A DNA stretch of 64,000 bases. Origin: Microbacterium immunditiarum (GTDB lineage: Bacteria > Actinomycetota > Actinomycetes > Actinomycetales > Microbacteriaceae). The notes below the pieces were generated by a model that ran no database searches, had not been told where the DNA came from, and was given only the letters and a program-made list of their open reading frames with translations. The DNA lies in the NCBI RefSeq assembly GCF_013409785.1, contig NZ_JACCBV010000001.1, forward strand, positions 1,364,001-1,428,000, written 5' to 3'. Shown here in pieces: positions 9,654 to 18,349 of the stretch. How positions within the stretch are numbered: position 1 is the stretch's first letter; each line of letters starts with the position of its first letter. The translations under genes and the position numbers were made by a program.

Positions 9654-10309
9654 TCCGCTGCGTCCTCGTGCTCGTCCTCGAGGATCATGCCGACCGACGT
9701 CGCGCACGTGTCGCCACGCCACGCCTCGACGCCCTCGCGCACGGCGAACGCCGCGATGACAAGGCCCGCGACGGCGTCGGCCCACCACAGCCCGAACCAC
9801 GAGTTGAGCAGGAGGCCGAGGAGCACCGCGGCCGAGAGGTATGTGCAGATCAGAGTCTGCATCGAGTCGGCGACGGCGGTCTTCGACCCGAGCTCGCGAC
9901 CCGCTCGACGCTCGGCGTAGGAGAGGAGCGGCATGACGACCACGCTCAGCGCCGTGATGACGATGCCCAGGGTGCTGTGCGCCGCTTCGATCCGCGTCGC
10001 GAGCGAGACCACCGATGTCGCCACGACGTACGCCGCGAGGGCGAAGAACGCGACGGAGATGACGCGGAGCGTGGGCTTCTCCCACCGCTCGGGATCGCGG
10101 CGCGTGAATTGCCACGCGACCGCCGCGGCCGAGAGGACTTCGATGGTGGAGTCGAGCCCGAACGCGATGAGGGCGCCGGACGACGCGATCGCGCCGGCCG
10201 AGATCGCCACGACGGCTTCGACGACGTTGTAGCCGATCGTCGCGGCGACGATCCAGCGGATGCGTCGCTGCAGAACCTGTCGCCGCTCCGCGGTGAGCGT
10301 TCCGGTCAT
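9650..10309 (-). CDS. Cation diffusion facilitator (CDF) metal exporter
   Basis: A 219-residue inner-membrane transporter of the CDF type with about six transmembrane helices. Family features include the start of helix II (AIASSGALIAFGLDSTIEVL, with a conserved Asp) and WWADAVAGLVIAAFAVREG near the end. It exports divalent metal ions such as Zn or Cd in exchange for protons. The ATG at 10309 overlaps the stop of the upstream arsR-like gene (ATGA), so the two are translationally coupled. The protein is short for the family and lacks the long cytoplasmic metal-binding domain. Its stop codon overlaps that of the adhesin gene in the convergent direction. The metal is probably the one sensed by the adjacent regulator. 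Confidence 0.85.
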   Translation of the reverse strand: MTGTLTAERRQVLQRRIRWIVAATIGYNVVEAVVAISAGAIASSGALIAFGLDSTIEVLSAAAVAWQFTRRDPERWEKPTLRVISVAFFALAAYVVATSVVSLATRIEAAHSTLGIVITALSVVVMPLLSYAERRAGRELGSKTAVADSMQTLICTYLSAAVLLGLLLNSWFGLWWADAVAGLVIAAFAVREGVEAWRGDTCATSVGMILEDEHEDAAD

Positions 10310-10638
10310 GCGCAGCGGCAGCTCTCGCCGGTGCAGCACTCCGGATCGACCGAGAGCACGACCTGCAGCAGCTCGCCGAGAGCGGGCGCGAGGTGCTCGT
10401 CGGCGAGCCGATACGACGACCGTCGCCCTTCCGGAACGACGTCGACGAGCCCGCATCCGCGCAGGCACGCGAGCTGATTCGACATCACCTGTCGCGACAC
10501 GCCCAGCGACTCGGCGAGGTCGGACGGGTAGGCCGGCCCGTCGCGCAGCGCGAGGAGCACCCCGGTTCGCGTGGCGTCGGAGAGGGCGTATCCCAACCGC
10601 GTGAGGGCGGCGGTGTGGGTCACGGTTGCGGTGGCCAT
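10306..10638 (-). CDS. ArsR/SmtB family metal-sensing repressor
   Basis: A 110-residue winged-helix repressor. The recognition helix region is LAESLGVSRQVMSNQLACLR, followed by GCGLVDVVPEGRRSSYRL. Cysteines at the recognition helix (LACLRGCGL) and the Cys-rich tail (DPECCTGESCRCA) resemble the ligands of CmtR/CadC-type Cd/Pb sensors. It is cotranscribed and overlapping with the CDF exporter, so derepression by metal would switch on export. A dyad lies just upstream of the start. The exact metal is inferred. Confidence 0.85.
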   Translation of the reverse strand: MATATVTHTAALTRLGYALSDATRTGVLLALRDGPAYPSDLAESLGVSRQVMSNQLACLRGCGLVDVVPEGRRSSYRLADEHLAPALGELLQVVLSVDPECCTGESCRCA

Positions 10639-10654
10639 GGCGCCGATAGTACAT

Positions 10655-10676
10655 GTATACGTGAATAAACGGATAC
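10655..10676. promoter_or_regulatory. Putative ArsR-type operator
   Basis: An AT-rich imperfect palindrome, GTATACG-N8-CGGATAC, 17 bases upstream of the ArsR-type start codon. Position, size and symmetry match ArsR/SmtB operators of the kind used for autoregulation of metal-efflux operons. Confidence 0.5.
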
Positions 10677-10722
10677 CTGAACAGACGTGCGTCTTCGCGC
10701 CCCTGGCCGGCGCTCGGGAATC

Positions 10723-12051
10723 CTACGAGCGCCGGCGCTCGCGCGTCTGGGTGCCGACGCGGGCGAGCGCGATGCCGCAGCCGAAGAGCAGCGCCGCGCC
10801 GACCACACCACCCCACGCGACGGATGTCTCGCCGCCTGACTCCGCGAGCTCCGGAGCGCCCGGATCCGTCGGGCTCGGGCTCGGCGACGGCGGGGGAGAG
10901 GGTGAGGTGTTCGTGACGGTGACGGTCACGGGCGTGTCGAACACGTGCACGATCAGGTCGGTCGTGGATGTCTGGTCACCCGACTGATATATCACCGTCC
11001 ATCCCGGAGGCAGCGACGCGGTTGCCTCGGCGATCGCGCAGTAGGTGCCGGCCGTCGTCACGATCGGCGCGGACGTGCCGCCGGTTTCCGGAAGCGTGAC
11101 GCTGCCCTCAACCCCGTCGAGGCACGCATACTCCACGACGAACTCGGCCGGGATCTCGGCGGGCGGCAGGGTCGACTCGACGACCTTCGTGATCGTGAGC
11201 GACCCCTGGAGGATCGCGATGCCACTGAAGTCGTTGGTCACGACCACCTCGACACCCTCCGTGTCACCGATCTGCACGGTGGAGTCGGGCGAGAACGACA
11301 CGACTGTTCCCGCGGGGAAGCCGTCCGTGTCCTGTTCCTCGATGGTGCAGGTGGTGCCGACCGGCAGATCCTCGATGAGCACAGAGTCTGCGCTGAGCGC
11401 CACTCCACCGGCCCGGCCGAACGTCAACACCACCGGTACGAACCCGGGAGCGTCGCACGTCACGAGGACGCTGAACGATATCGGAAGCGCGTCCACCGGA
11501 AGCCCCGGAGGAGGGATGACGTCCTTGTCGACGAGGAGTGAACCCGTAGGGAGCGCGTCGAAGTGGTAGCAGACGAACCAGTGACTGATCTGGGCGATGT
11601 TGCCGGCCCCGACGAGCGGTGAGACGTAGTCCTGCGGTGGCAGAAGAGCGGGAGGGAGGACGGCGGGGTTGGTGTACAGATTGAATCCGTCGCCGCCTTT
11701 GACGACGACGGCGTCGATGACGACACCCGCGCTGACGCCCGCGGATGTGATCGCGACATCGACGAACCGCTGCTCGCGCGTGGTGACGGAGACGTACGCG
11801 TCGGCGCCCGGCTCGTCGTGCGACCCGCCGAGGCGGATTGAGCCTTCGAGTCCGAGCTGCGCGCAGGTCATCACGTTGCCCTCGACGAACTCGGCGCGCG
11901 GGTCGGACGGCATCGCTATGGGGGCGGGGACTGCGACGGCCGGCATCGCGGATCCGAGGACGAGCGCGAACGCCACGAGCGCGACGGCAGGCCATCGCCG
12001 AGGGCGCCTTCTGACGGGCGCTGGCCGTTCTCCCTCGCATCCGGTGCGCAC
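10723..12051 (-). CDS. DUF5979 surface protein with LAESG-like sorting signal
   Basis: A secreted, wall-associated protein of 442 residues. Basic residues precede a signal helix (WPAVALVAFALVLGSAMPAVA, counted without the last residue in the 20-residue core). The middle holds two DUF5979-like repeats starting at GSLLVDKDVIPPPG and GSLTITKVVES, each with paired cysteines. A Pro/Ser spacer (PSPPPSPSPSPTDPG) leads to LAESGG, a hydrophobic helix and a RERRRS tail. LAESG departs from the canonical LAxTG by Ser for Thr. I chose the GTG at 12051 because AGGGAGG sits 8 bases before it; a GTG at 12072 is also possible. It may decorate the same surface as the giant adhesin. Confidence 0.78.
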   Translation of the reverse strand: MRTGCEGERPAPVRRRPRRWPAVALVAFALVLGSAMPAVAVPAPIAMPSDPRAEFVEGNVMTCAQLGLEGSIRLGGSHDEPGADAYVSVTTREQRFVDVAITSAGVSAGVVIDAVVVKGGDGFNLYTNPAVLPPALLPPQDYVSPLVGAGNIAQISHWFVCYHFDALPTGSLLVDKDVIPPPGLPVDALPISFSVLVTCDAPGFVPVVLTFGRAGGVALSADSVLIEDLPVGTTCTIEEQDTDGFPAGTVVSFSPDSTVQIGDTEGVEVVVTNDFSGIAILQGSLTITKVVESTLPPAEIPAEFVVEYACLDGVEGSVTLPETGGTSAPIVTTAGTYCAIAEATASLPPGWTVIYQSGDQTSTTDLIVHVFDTPVTVTVTNTSPSPPPSPSPSPTDPGAPELAESGGETSVAWGGVVGAALLFGCGIALARVGTQTRERRRS

Positions 12052-12108
12052 GCGGCGAACCTCCCTCGTCACCCGTACCCCGGAAAATACTCCCGAGGGC
12101 CCAGGCGG

Positions 12109-12118
12109 CGATAGGGGG
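12109..12118 (-). promoter_or_regulatory. CCCCCTATCG motif upstream of surface-protein gene
   Basis: On the minus strand the block CCCCCTATCG lies about 58 bases before the GTG at 12051. The same core CCCCTATCG is found 25-33 bases before the giant adhesin start. It is a candidate shared control element; only two copies support it. Confidence 0.3.
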
Positions 12119-12123
12119 AAGGT

Positions 12124-12612
12124 TCAGCGGTAGTTGACGAACTGCAGGTCGACGTCGAGATCGGCGGCCTTCAGGATGCGGATGACCTCCTGCAGGTCAT
12201 CGCGGCTCTTCGACTGCACGCGCAGCTCGTCGCCTTGGATCTGCGACTTCACCGACTTCGGTCCTTCGTCGCGGATGATCTTCGAGATCTTCTTCGCGTT
12301 CTCGGACGAGATGCCGTCCTTCAGCGACGAGACGATGCGGAACTCCTTGCCGCTCGCGACCGGCTCGCCCGACTCGAGGCTCTTGAGCGAGATGCCGCGC
12401 TTGATGAGCTTCGACTGGAACACGTCGAGCACGGCCTTCGCGCGCTCGTCGCTGTTCGCCTTGATGAGGATCTGCTCGCCGCTCCACTCGATCGAGGCGC
12501 CCGTGCCCCGGAAGTCGTATCGCTGCTCGACCTCTTTGCGGGCCTGGTTGAGCGCGTTGTCGGCCTCCTGGTGGTCGACCTTGCTGACGATGTCGAAAGA
12601 GGAATCAGCCAT
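12124..12612 (-). CDS. yajQ: YajQ family nucleotide-binding protein
   Basis: A 162-residue protein with the full-length YajQ/DUF520 fold: [20 protein letters not shown] at the start, [15 protein letters not shown] in the middle and [11 protein letters not shown] at the end. Family members bind nucleotides including c-di-GMP in some proteobacteria and have been linked to phage or transcription functions; the role in actinobacteria is unclear. It starts at the ATG at 12612. It is upstream of and on the same strand as the surface-protein gene, and divergent from the maltose operon. Confidence 0.92.
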   Translation of the reverse strand: MADSSFDIVSKVDHQEADNALNQARKEVEQRYDFRGTGASIEWSGEQILIKANSDERAKAVLDVFQSKLIKRGISLKSLESGEPVASGKEFRIVSSLKDGISSENAKKISKIIRDEGPKSVKSQIQGDELRVQSKSRDDLQEVIRILKAADLDVDLQFVNYR

Positions 12613-12673
12613 GCGCGGCAGTCTATCCGGCGCCTCTCTCACCGCATGGGCGAAACGGATGCGCGACGCCCCG

Positions 12674-12687
12674 TGCAAGCGCTTCCA
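12674..12687. promoter_or_regulatory. LacI-family operator O1
   Basis: TGCAAGCGCTTCCA, with the AAGCGCTT core typical of LacI/GalR/CcpA-type operators. Its centre lies 89 bp upstream of the centre of the second copy at 12763. Located between yajQ and the maltose operon. Confidence 0.7.
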
Positions 12688-12762
12688 AACGTCACGCCGA
12701 ATGATCACGGGATGATATCGGGTCCATCTCGGGATTGCGCGAAGGGCCGTCATCGGTGAAAC

Positions 12763-12776
12763 TGTAAGCGCTTGCA
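12763..12776. promoter_or_regulatory. LacI-family operator O2
   Basis: TGTAAGCGCTTGCA is a near-perfect palindrome around AAGCGCTT, about 70 bp before the maltose-binding-protein start. With O1 it suggests repression by a LacI-family maltose regulator (MalR-like), possibly by looping. No such regulator is encoded in this window. Confidence 0.75.
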
Positions 12777-12846
12777 TTACCAAGGGGCGACGACGTGGAC
12801 GCCGACGCGTCCATCTCGTCTCCGCAGACAAGAGAGGCACACACCG

Positions 12847-14094
12847 ATGAAGGTGAACAAGAAGGGCGCGATCGGCCTGGCGGCGATCATCGCCGGCAGC
12901 GCGGTCGTCCTGGCGGGCTGCGCGGGCGGCGGCGGCGGCAACGAGACCGAGGCCCCCGAGTCGGCCGGATCGATCACCGTCTGGGTCGACGCCGACCGCG
13001 CCGGCGTCCTCGAGGACGCGGCGAAGGACTTCACTGCCGACACCGGCGTCGAGGTCAAGCTCGTCCAGAAGGAGTTCGGCGAGATCCGCGACCAGTTCGT
13101 GCAGCAGGTTCCGACCGGCGAGGGTCCTGACATCGCTGTCGGCGCGCACGACTGGCTTGGCGTCCTCGTCACCAACGGCGTCGTCGCGCCGGTCGAGCTC
13201 GGTGACAAGGCGGGCGACTTCGAGCAGGTCGCCATCGACGCATGGAGCTACGAGGGCCAGACCTACGGCGTGCCGTACGCGATCGAGAACATCGGCCTGC
13301 TGCGCAACACCGACCTCGTCGCCGAGGCTCCGACCAGCTACGACGACATGATCGCCAAGGGCGCGGCCGCCGGCACCGAGTACACGTTCCTCGTCGGTCT
13401 CGACCCCGAGGCATCCGACCCGTACCACCTGTACCCGTTCCAGACGTCCTTCGGCGCTCCCGTCTTCGGCACCGACGCGGACGGCGCGTACGACCCCGCC
13501 GACCTGCAGATCGGCAACGCCGGCGGCCAGGAGTTCGCGACGTGGCTCGCCTCGCAGGGCGCGACCGGCGCCGGCGTCTTCAACACGAACATCACGGGCG
13601 ACCTCGCGCGTGAGAACTTCGTCGCGGGCAAGGCGCCGTTCTTCCTGACCGGCCCGTGGAACGTCCCCGCGGCCGAGGAGGCCGGCCTGAACATCGCCGT
13701 CGACCCGATCCCGTCGGCCGGTGGCCAGGACGCGCAGCCGTTCGCCGGTGTGCAGGGCTTCTTCCTGAGCGCAGAGAGCGAGAACCGTCTCGCCGCGAAC
13801 GAGTTCCTCATCAACTACATCGGCAGCGAAGATGTCCAGACGGCCCTCTACGAGGTCGGCGGTCGTGCCCCGGCCCTGACGTCGGCGTTCGAGGCCGCTG
13901 TCGGCTCCGACCCGATCACGGCGGGCTTCGGCGAGGTCGGCGCGAACGCCGTGCCGATGCCTTCGATCCCCGAGATGGGCTCGGTGTGGCAGTTCTGGGG
14001 CGTGACCCAGGCTGCGATCATCAACGGCCAGGGTGGCGACCCGGTCGAGCTGTGGAACAAGATGGCCTCTGACATCCAGGCGGCCATCGAGTAA
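12847..14094 (+). CDS. malE: Maltose/maltodextrin ABC transporter substrate-binding lipoprotein
   Basis: An extracytoplasmic binding protein of 415 residues. The signal peptide carries a lipobox, VLAGC, so Cys at about residue 22 is lipidated. The mature part follows the MalE pattern: [49 protein letters not shown] and the C-terminal [17 protein letters not shown] at 12847 was chosen because it opens directly into the signal peptide. It is first in an operon with two permease genes and two GH13 enzymes, behind two LacI-type operators. No ATPase gene is present, so a shared MsiK/MalK-like ATPase from elsewhere is implied. Confidence 0.92.
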   Translation: MKVNKKGAIGLAAIIAGSAVVLAGCAGGGGGNETEAPESAGSITVWVDADRAGVLEDAAKDFTADTGVEVKLVQKEFGEIRDQFVQQVPTGEGPDIAVGAHDWLGVLVTNGVVAPVELGDKAGDFEQVAIDAWSYEGQTYGVPYAIENIGLLRNTDLVAEAPTSYDDMIAKGAAAGTEYTFLVGLDPEASDPYHLYPFQTSFGAPVFGTDADGAYDPADLQIGNAGGQEFATWLASQGATGAGVFNTNITGDLARENFVAGKAPFFLTGPWNVPAAEEAGLNIAVDPIPSAGGQDAQPFAGVQGFFLSAESENRLAANEFLINYIGSEDVQTALYEVGGRAPALTSAFEAAVGSDPITAGFGEVGANAVPMPSIPEMGSVWQFWGVTQAAIINGQGGDPVELWNKMASDIQAAIE

Positions 14095-14104
14095 TCGACG
14101 CCGG

Positions 14105-14138
14105 TGCGGGGCGGCATCCGCAAGGCTGCCGCCCCGCA
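14105..14138 (+). terminator. Intercistronic hairpin after malE
   Basis: A perfect 12-bp stem (TGCGGGGCGGCA at 14105-14116, TGCCGCCCCGCA at 14127-14138) with a 10-base loop and no T-run. Placed between the binding-protein and permease genes, it probably stabilises or attenuates the transcript so that the binding protein is made in excess, as is common in such operons. Confidence 0.6.
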
Positions 14139-14169
14139 TCCGTCACAGCACGCGACCGAGGAACATGCG

Positions 14170-15792
14170 ATGACGACGCCGACCATCGAAGAACCAGACA
14201 CGGCCGAAGCGCCGAGACCCACCAAGCGGGCCCGCCGGGCCGCTCGCATCGCGGAAGCCGCGTCGGGCGGATGGAAGGTCCTCCTGTTCAAGGTCATCGC
14301 GCTCGGCATCATCGACGCGATGGCGCTCTATGCGATCCTCGTGCTCGTCCAGAGCGACCAGTGGGTCATCGCGGGCGTCGTGCTCGCCGTCACCGCGTTC
14401 GCGAACTGGATCTACTTCAGCCGCGGCCATCTGCCCGCGAAGTACCTCATCCCCGGTCTCATCTTCCTGTTCGTCTTCCAGATCTTCGCGGCGGGCTACA
14501 CCGGCTACGTCGCGTTCACCAACTACGGCACGGGCCACAACAGCACGAAGGAGAGCGCGATCAACGCGCTCATGCTGTCGGCGCAGGAGCGCGTACCCGA
14601 CTCGCCGGCCTACGAGCTGACGATCGTCGAGCAGCTGGGTGAGCTGTCGTTCCTCGTCACAGATCCCGACGGCGACGTCCGCCTCGGCGGTGAGGAGCGC
14701 CCTCTCGAGCCGGTCGACAACGCCGAGATGGACGGCGGCAAGGCTGTCGGCGTCCCCGGCTACAACACGCTTTCGTTCGCGCAGATCGTCGCCGACCAGC
14801 AGCGCATCGCGGACATGTCGGTGCCCATCAGCGACGATCCCAACGACGGCGCGCTGCGCACGCCCGACGGATCGGTCGCGTACGCGTACGTGTCGAAGCT
14901 CGTCTACGACGAGGCCGCCGACACGATGACCGATACGCGCACGGGTGTCGTCTACTCCGACAACGGCACGGGCGCGTTCACCGCCCCCGACGGCACCGAG
15001 CTGCTGCCCGGCTGGCAGATCTTCGTCGGCTTCGACAACTTCACCCGGGCATTCACCGAGGAGTCGATCCGCGCGCCGTTCTTCTCGGTCCTGACCTGGA
15101 CCTTCGTGTTCGCGTTCCTGTCGGTGTTCCTGTGCTTCGCCGCGGGGCTCTTCCTCGCCATCGTCTTCAACGATCCGCGCATGAAGTCCAAGCGGTACTA
15201 CCGCGTGATCATGATCCTCCCGTACGCGTTCCCGGGCTTCCTGTCGGCGCTCGTGTGGGCGGGCATGATGAACCAGGAGTTCGGCTTCATCAACGTCGTC
15301 CTCTTCGGCGGTGCCGACATCCCGTGGCTCACCAACGAGTGGCTCGCCAAGTTCAGCATCCTGCTCGTCAACCTGTGGCTCGGCTTCCCGTACATGTTCC
15401 TCATCTGCACGGGCGCTCTGCAGGCGATCCCCGACGAGCTGCAGGAGGCCGCGCGCGTCGACGGCGCGTCGGCGTGGCAGGTCTTCCGCAACATCAAGCT
15501 GCCGCTGCTGTTCGTCGCAGTCGCTCCGCTGCTGATCGCCTCGTTCGCGTACAACTTCAACAACTTCGTGCTGATCTACATGCTGACCGGTGGTGGCCCG
15601 CGCGATGTGAGCGCTGGCGTGAACGTCGGCGCGACCGACATCCTCATCTCGATGGTCTACAAGGTCGCGTTCGTCGGCTCGACCGCCGACTACGGCCTGG
15701 CGAGCGCCTTCTCGATCATCATCTTCCTGCTGGTGGGCACGATCTCGGTGATCGCCTTCCGGCGCACCAAGGCCCTGGAGGAGCTGGTCTGA
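14170..15792 (+). CDS. malF: Maltose ABC transporter permease MalF
   Basis: A 540-residue integral membrane permease. A charged cytoplasmic N-terminus is followed by several transmembrane helices, a large periplasmic-type domain (about residues 115-290) and the permease core. The EAA loop for contact with the ATPase reads EAARVDGASAWQVFRNIKLP. Start at ATG 14170, preceded by GAGGAA. One base separates its stop from malG. The large extracytoplasmic loop is a MalF hallmark. It works with MalG and the upstream lipoprotein to import maltose or maltodextrins. Confidence 0.92.
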   Translation: MTTPTIEEPDTAEAPRPTKRARRAARIAEAASGGWKVLLFKVIALGIIDAMALYAILVLVQSDQWVIAGVVLAVTAFANWIYFSRGHLPAKYLIPGLIFLFVFQIFAAGYTGYVAFTNYGTGHNSTKESAINALMLSAQERVPDSPAYELTIVEQLGELSFLVTDPDGDVRLGGEERPLEPVDNAEMDGGKAVGVPGYNTLSFAQIVADQQRIADMSVPISDDPNDGALRTPDGSVAYAYVSKLVYDEAADTMTDTRTGVVYSDNGTGAFTAPDGTELLPGWQIFVGFDNFTRAFTEESIRAPFFSVLTWTFVFAFLSVFLCFAAGLFLAIVFNDPRMKSKRYYRVIMILPYAFPGFLSALVWAGMMNQEFGFINVVLFGGADIPWLTNEWLAKFSILLVNLWLGFPYMFLICTGALQAIPDELQEAARVDGASAWQVFRNIKLPLLFVAVAPLLIASFAYNFNNFVLIYMLTGGGPRDVSAGVNVGATDILISMVYKVAFVGSTADYGLASAFSIIIFLLVGTISVIAFRRTKALEELV

Positions 15793-15793
15793 C

Positions 15794-16786
15794 ATGAGCG
15801 ATCTCAAGCCCGGAGCCCCCGCAGCGCGCAGTCTGCTCGACACCGTCGCGGCGGCCGACGACGAGCTCACGACCGCGACCCCGTCGACGGCCACGGGCGG
15901 CGGCGTCCGCGGCGAGGGCAAGCTGCCCCGCCGCACCTTCAAGCGATACTTCCGCGAGACCGGCTGGCGCCACCTCGTGGGCATCGGCGTCGCGATCTTC
16001 GCGATCTTCCCGCTGCTCTACATCTTCTCGGCGTCGCTCAACCCCGGCGGCACGCTGCTCACCGCGAACGCGCTGTTCTCGAACTTCAACTTCGAGAGCT
16101 ACGCCGACCTGTTCAACAGCCCGCGGCATCCGTATGGGGCCTGGTTCATCAACACCCTCGTGATCGGCCTCATCACCGCGGCCGGCACGGTGATCCTCGG
16201 CGCGCTCGCGGCGTACTCGTTCTCGCGCATGCGCTTCACAGGACGCCGCTTCGGCCTGACGACCCTGCTCGTCGTGCAGATGTTCCCGCAGATGCTCGCC
16301 GCGGTCGCGATCTTCCTCCTCATGGTGGCGATCGGCGACATCTTCCCGGCGCTCGGCCTCAACACCCAGATCGGCCTGATCATGGTGTACCTCGGCGGCG
16401 CGCTCGGAGTGAACACGTACCTCATGTACGGCTTCTTCAACACCGTGCCGTCGTCGATCGACGAGGCCGCGAAGATCGACGGTGCCGGCCACGCGCGCAT
16501 CTTCTTCACGATCATCCTGCGATTGGTCGCCCCGATCCTCGCGGTCGTGGGTCTGCTGTCGTTCATCGGGACGGCGAGCGAGTTCATGCTCGCGAGCGTC
16601 ATCCTCATCGACCCCGAGAAGCAGACGCTCGCAGTCGGCCTGTACAAGTTCGTGTCGGACGAGTTCTCGAAGAACTGGAGCATCTTCGCGGCGGGCGCGG
16701 TGCTCGCGGCGATCCTTCCGGTCGCGCTGTTCCTCGCGCTGCAGCGGTACATCGTCGGCGGGCTGACGGCCGGAAGCGTGAAATAG
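15794..16786 (+). CDS. malG: Maltose ABC transporter permease MalG
   Basis: A 330-residue permease partner of MalF. A variable, soluble N-terminal tail of about 55 residues precedes six transmembrane helices. The EAA motif reads EAAKIDGAGHARIFFTIILR. The C-terminal ALQRYIVGGLTAGSVK is the usual end of MalG proteins. It lies one base after malF and three bases before the amylase gene, in one operon. Confidence 0.92.
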   Translation: MSDLKPGAPAARSLLDTVAAADDELTTATPSTATGGGVRGEGKLPRRTFKRYFRETGWRHLVGIGVAIFAIFPLLYIFSASLNPGGTLLTANALFSNFNFESYADLFNSPRHPYGAWFINTLVIGLITAAGTVILGALAAYSFSRMRFTGRRFGLTTLLVVQMFPQMLAAVAIFLLMVAIGDIFPALGLNTQIGLIMVYLGGALGVNTYLMYGFFNTVPSSIDEAAKIDGAGHARIFFTIILRLVAPILAVVGLLSFIGTASEFMLASVILIDPEKQTLAVGLYKFVSDEFSKNWSIFAAGAVLAAILPVALFLALQRYIVGGLTAGSVK

Positions 16787-16789
16787 CGG

Positions 16790-18226
16790 ATGCCTCGCCC
16801 GGCGCGCCTCGCGGGCGCATCCGTCGTCGCGCTCGCGCTCGGGCTCGCCGGGTGCAGTGCCACGCCGTCGACGCCTGAGTCGGCAGCGCCCGACGTCGGT
16901 GTGCAGCTCTTCCAGCTGCCGTGGACGTCGATCGCCGAGGAGTGCGAGACGACCCTCGGCCCGAACGGCTTCGCGTGGGTGCTGACGTCTCCGCCGAACG
17001 AGCACATCGCGCGCGACGAGTGGTGGGCCTCGTACCAACCCGTGAGCTACGAGCTCGAGACGCGCCTGGGCACGCGCGACGAGTTCGCCGACATGGTCGC
17101 GCGGTGCGACGCAGCCGGCGTCGACGTGATCGCGGATGCCGTCATCAACCACATGACGGGCCAGGACGCGCCCGGCGCGGGATGGGCGGGCACGCCGTAC
17201 GAGCACTACGAGTACCCCGGCCTGTACACCGCCGGCGACTTCCATCGCTGCGGCCTCACGTCGAACGACGACATTCAGGATTACGACTCCCGCGAGCAGG
17301 TGCAGACGTGCGAGCTCGTGAACCTCGCCGACCTCGACACGTCGAGTGAGACGGTCCGCGGCACGATCGTCGCCTACCTCGAAGACCTGCTGTCGCTCGG
17401 TGTCGCGGGGTTCCGCATCGACGCCGCGAAGCACATGACCGCCGAGGACGTCGAGGCGATCGTCGGAGCGCTCCCCGAGGACACGCGCATCGTGAGCGAG
17501 GTCATCCGCGGCGGCGGGGAGCCGATCGTGCCGGAGGAGTACGCGGAGTTCGGCGAGGTCTTCGAGTTCACGTACGCGCGCGATCTCGCGCCGCCGCTCG
17601 AGAGCGGCGTCTTCAGCGATCCCGAGCTCGAGGGCGACCGGCCTCTGCACGTGCCCGCCGGCGGCGCGATCGTGTTCGTCGACAACCACGACACCGAGCG
17701 CGGCGAAGCCGACGTGACCTATCGCGACGGCCCGCTCTACGTCATCGCGAACGCGCTCATGCTCGCCGACGACTACGGCACGCCGGTCGTGTACTCCGGG
17801 TACGCGTACAGCGACCGCGACGCGGGGGCGCCGACCGACGCCGACGGCCGTGTGCTCGGCGCGAGCTGCGCCGGCGTGTCCGGTCCCGTCGAGGATTACG
17901 ACGACGGGGACCGTACGTGCGTCCACGCGTGGACCGCGATCGTCGGCATGCTCGAGTTCCGCGCGTTCGCCGGCGACGCTCCAAGGCTCGCAGGCGTCGA
18001 CGAGGGCGACGCGTACGGCTTCGAGCGCGAGGGCCGCGGTGTCGTGGCGGTCAATGTCGGAGCGGAGCCCGCGACGGTCACGATCCCCACGTCCTTGCCT
18101 GCAGGGGAGTACCGCGACGTCATAACGGGCGCGACCCGCACCGTCGCCGACGGGAGAGTCGTGTTCGACCTCGAGCCGCTCGGGGTGGCCGCCATCCACA
18201 TCGGCGCCCCGACGGCCGGAATATAA
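16790..18226 (+). CDS. Secreted alpha-amylase lipoprotein (GH13)
   Basis: A 478-residue extracellular enzyme cleaving alpha-1,4-glucans outside the cell. The lipobox LGLAGC near residue 22 indicates a membrane-tethered lipoprotein. GH13 conserved regions are visible: DVIADAVINHMTG (region I), GFRIDAAKHM (nucleophile Asp near 210), RIVSEVIRGG (acid Glu near 236) and FVDNHDTERG (region IV, near 300). Calcium-site and C-terminal beta domain are in the expected order. Placed after malEFG, it would feed maltodextrins to the transporter. The stop codon TAA lies inside a TATAAT hexamer. Confidence 0.9.
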   Translation: MPRPARLAGASVVALALGLAGCSATPSTPESAAPDVGVQLFQLPWTSIAEECETTLGPNGFAWVLTSPPNEHIARDEWWASYQPVSYELETRLGTRDEFADMVARCDAAGVDVIADAVINHMTGQDAPGAGWAGTPYEHYEYPGLYTAGDFHRCGLTSNDDIQDYDSREQVQTCELVNLADLDTSSETVRGTIVAYLEDLLSLGVAGFRIDAAKHMTAEDVEAIVGALPEDTRIVSEVIRGGGEPIVPEEYAEFGEVFEFTYARDLAPPLESGVFSDPELEGDRPLHVPAGGAIVFVDNHDTERGEADVTYRDGPLYVIANALMLADDYGTPVVYSGYAYSDRDAGAPTDADGRVLGASCAGVSGPVEDYDDGDRTCVHAWTAIVGMLEFRAFAGDAPRLAGVDEGDAYGFEREGRGVVAVNVGAEPATVTIPTSLPAGEYRDVITGATRTVADGRVVFDLEPLGVAAIHIGAPTAGI

Positions 18227-18234
18227 TCGACCCG

Positions 18235-18266
18235 CACAACTGAACAACAACACAACTGAACAACAA
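18235..18266. repeat. 16-bp perfect tandem duplication in AT-rich gap
   Basis: CACAACTGAACAACAA occurs twice head to tail (18235-18250, 18251-18266). It sits just after TATAAT (18222-18227), which overlaps the amylase stop codon, and about 85 bases before the next gene. It may be a 5'-leader or regulatory element for the glucosidase gene, or simply a slippage duplication. Confidence 0.7.
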
Positions 18267-18349
18267 TCTGAGGGCTCTGTCACGGCGCGACCGTGCAACC
18301 ACGTCGCTTCCATCGGCGGCGCTGCCGCCTTGTCTCGAAAGGCTCGCCC

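Noticed and set aside
6411-10115. Long open frame on the minus strand antisense to the giant adhesin
   Set aside because: High G+C suppresses stop codons, the translation is Arg/His/Asp-rich low-complexity sequence without family motifs, and it lies fully opposite a gene with clear domains.
12772-12846. Upstream extension of the maltose-binding protein
   Set aside because: The extra 25 residues would precede a complete signal peptide and start inside a LacI operator.
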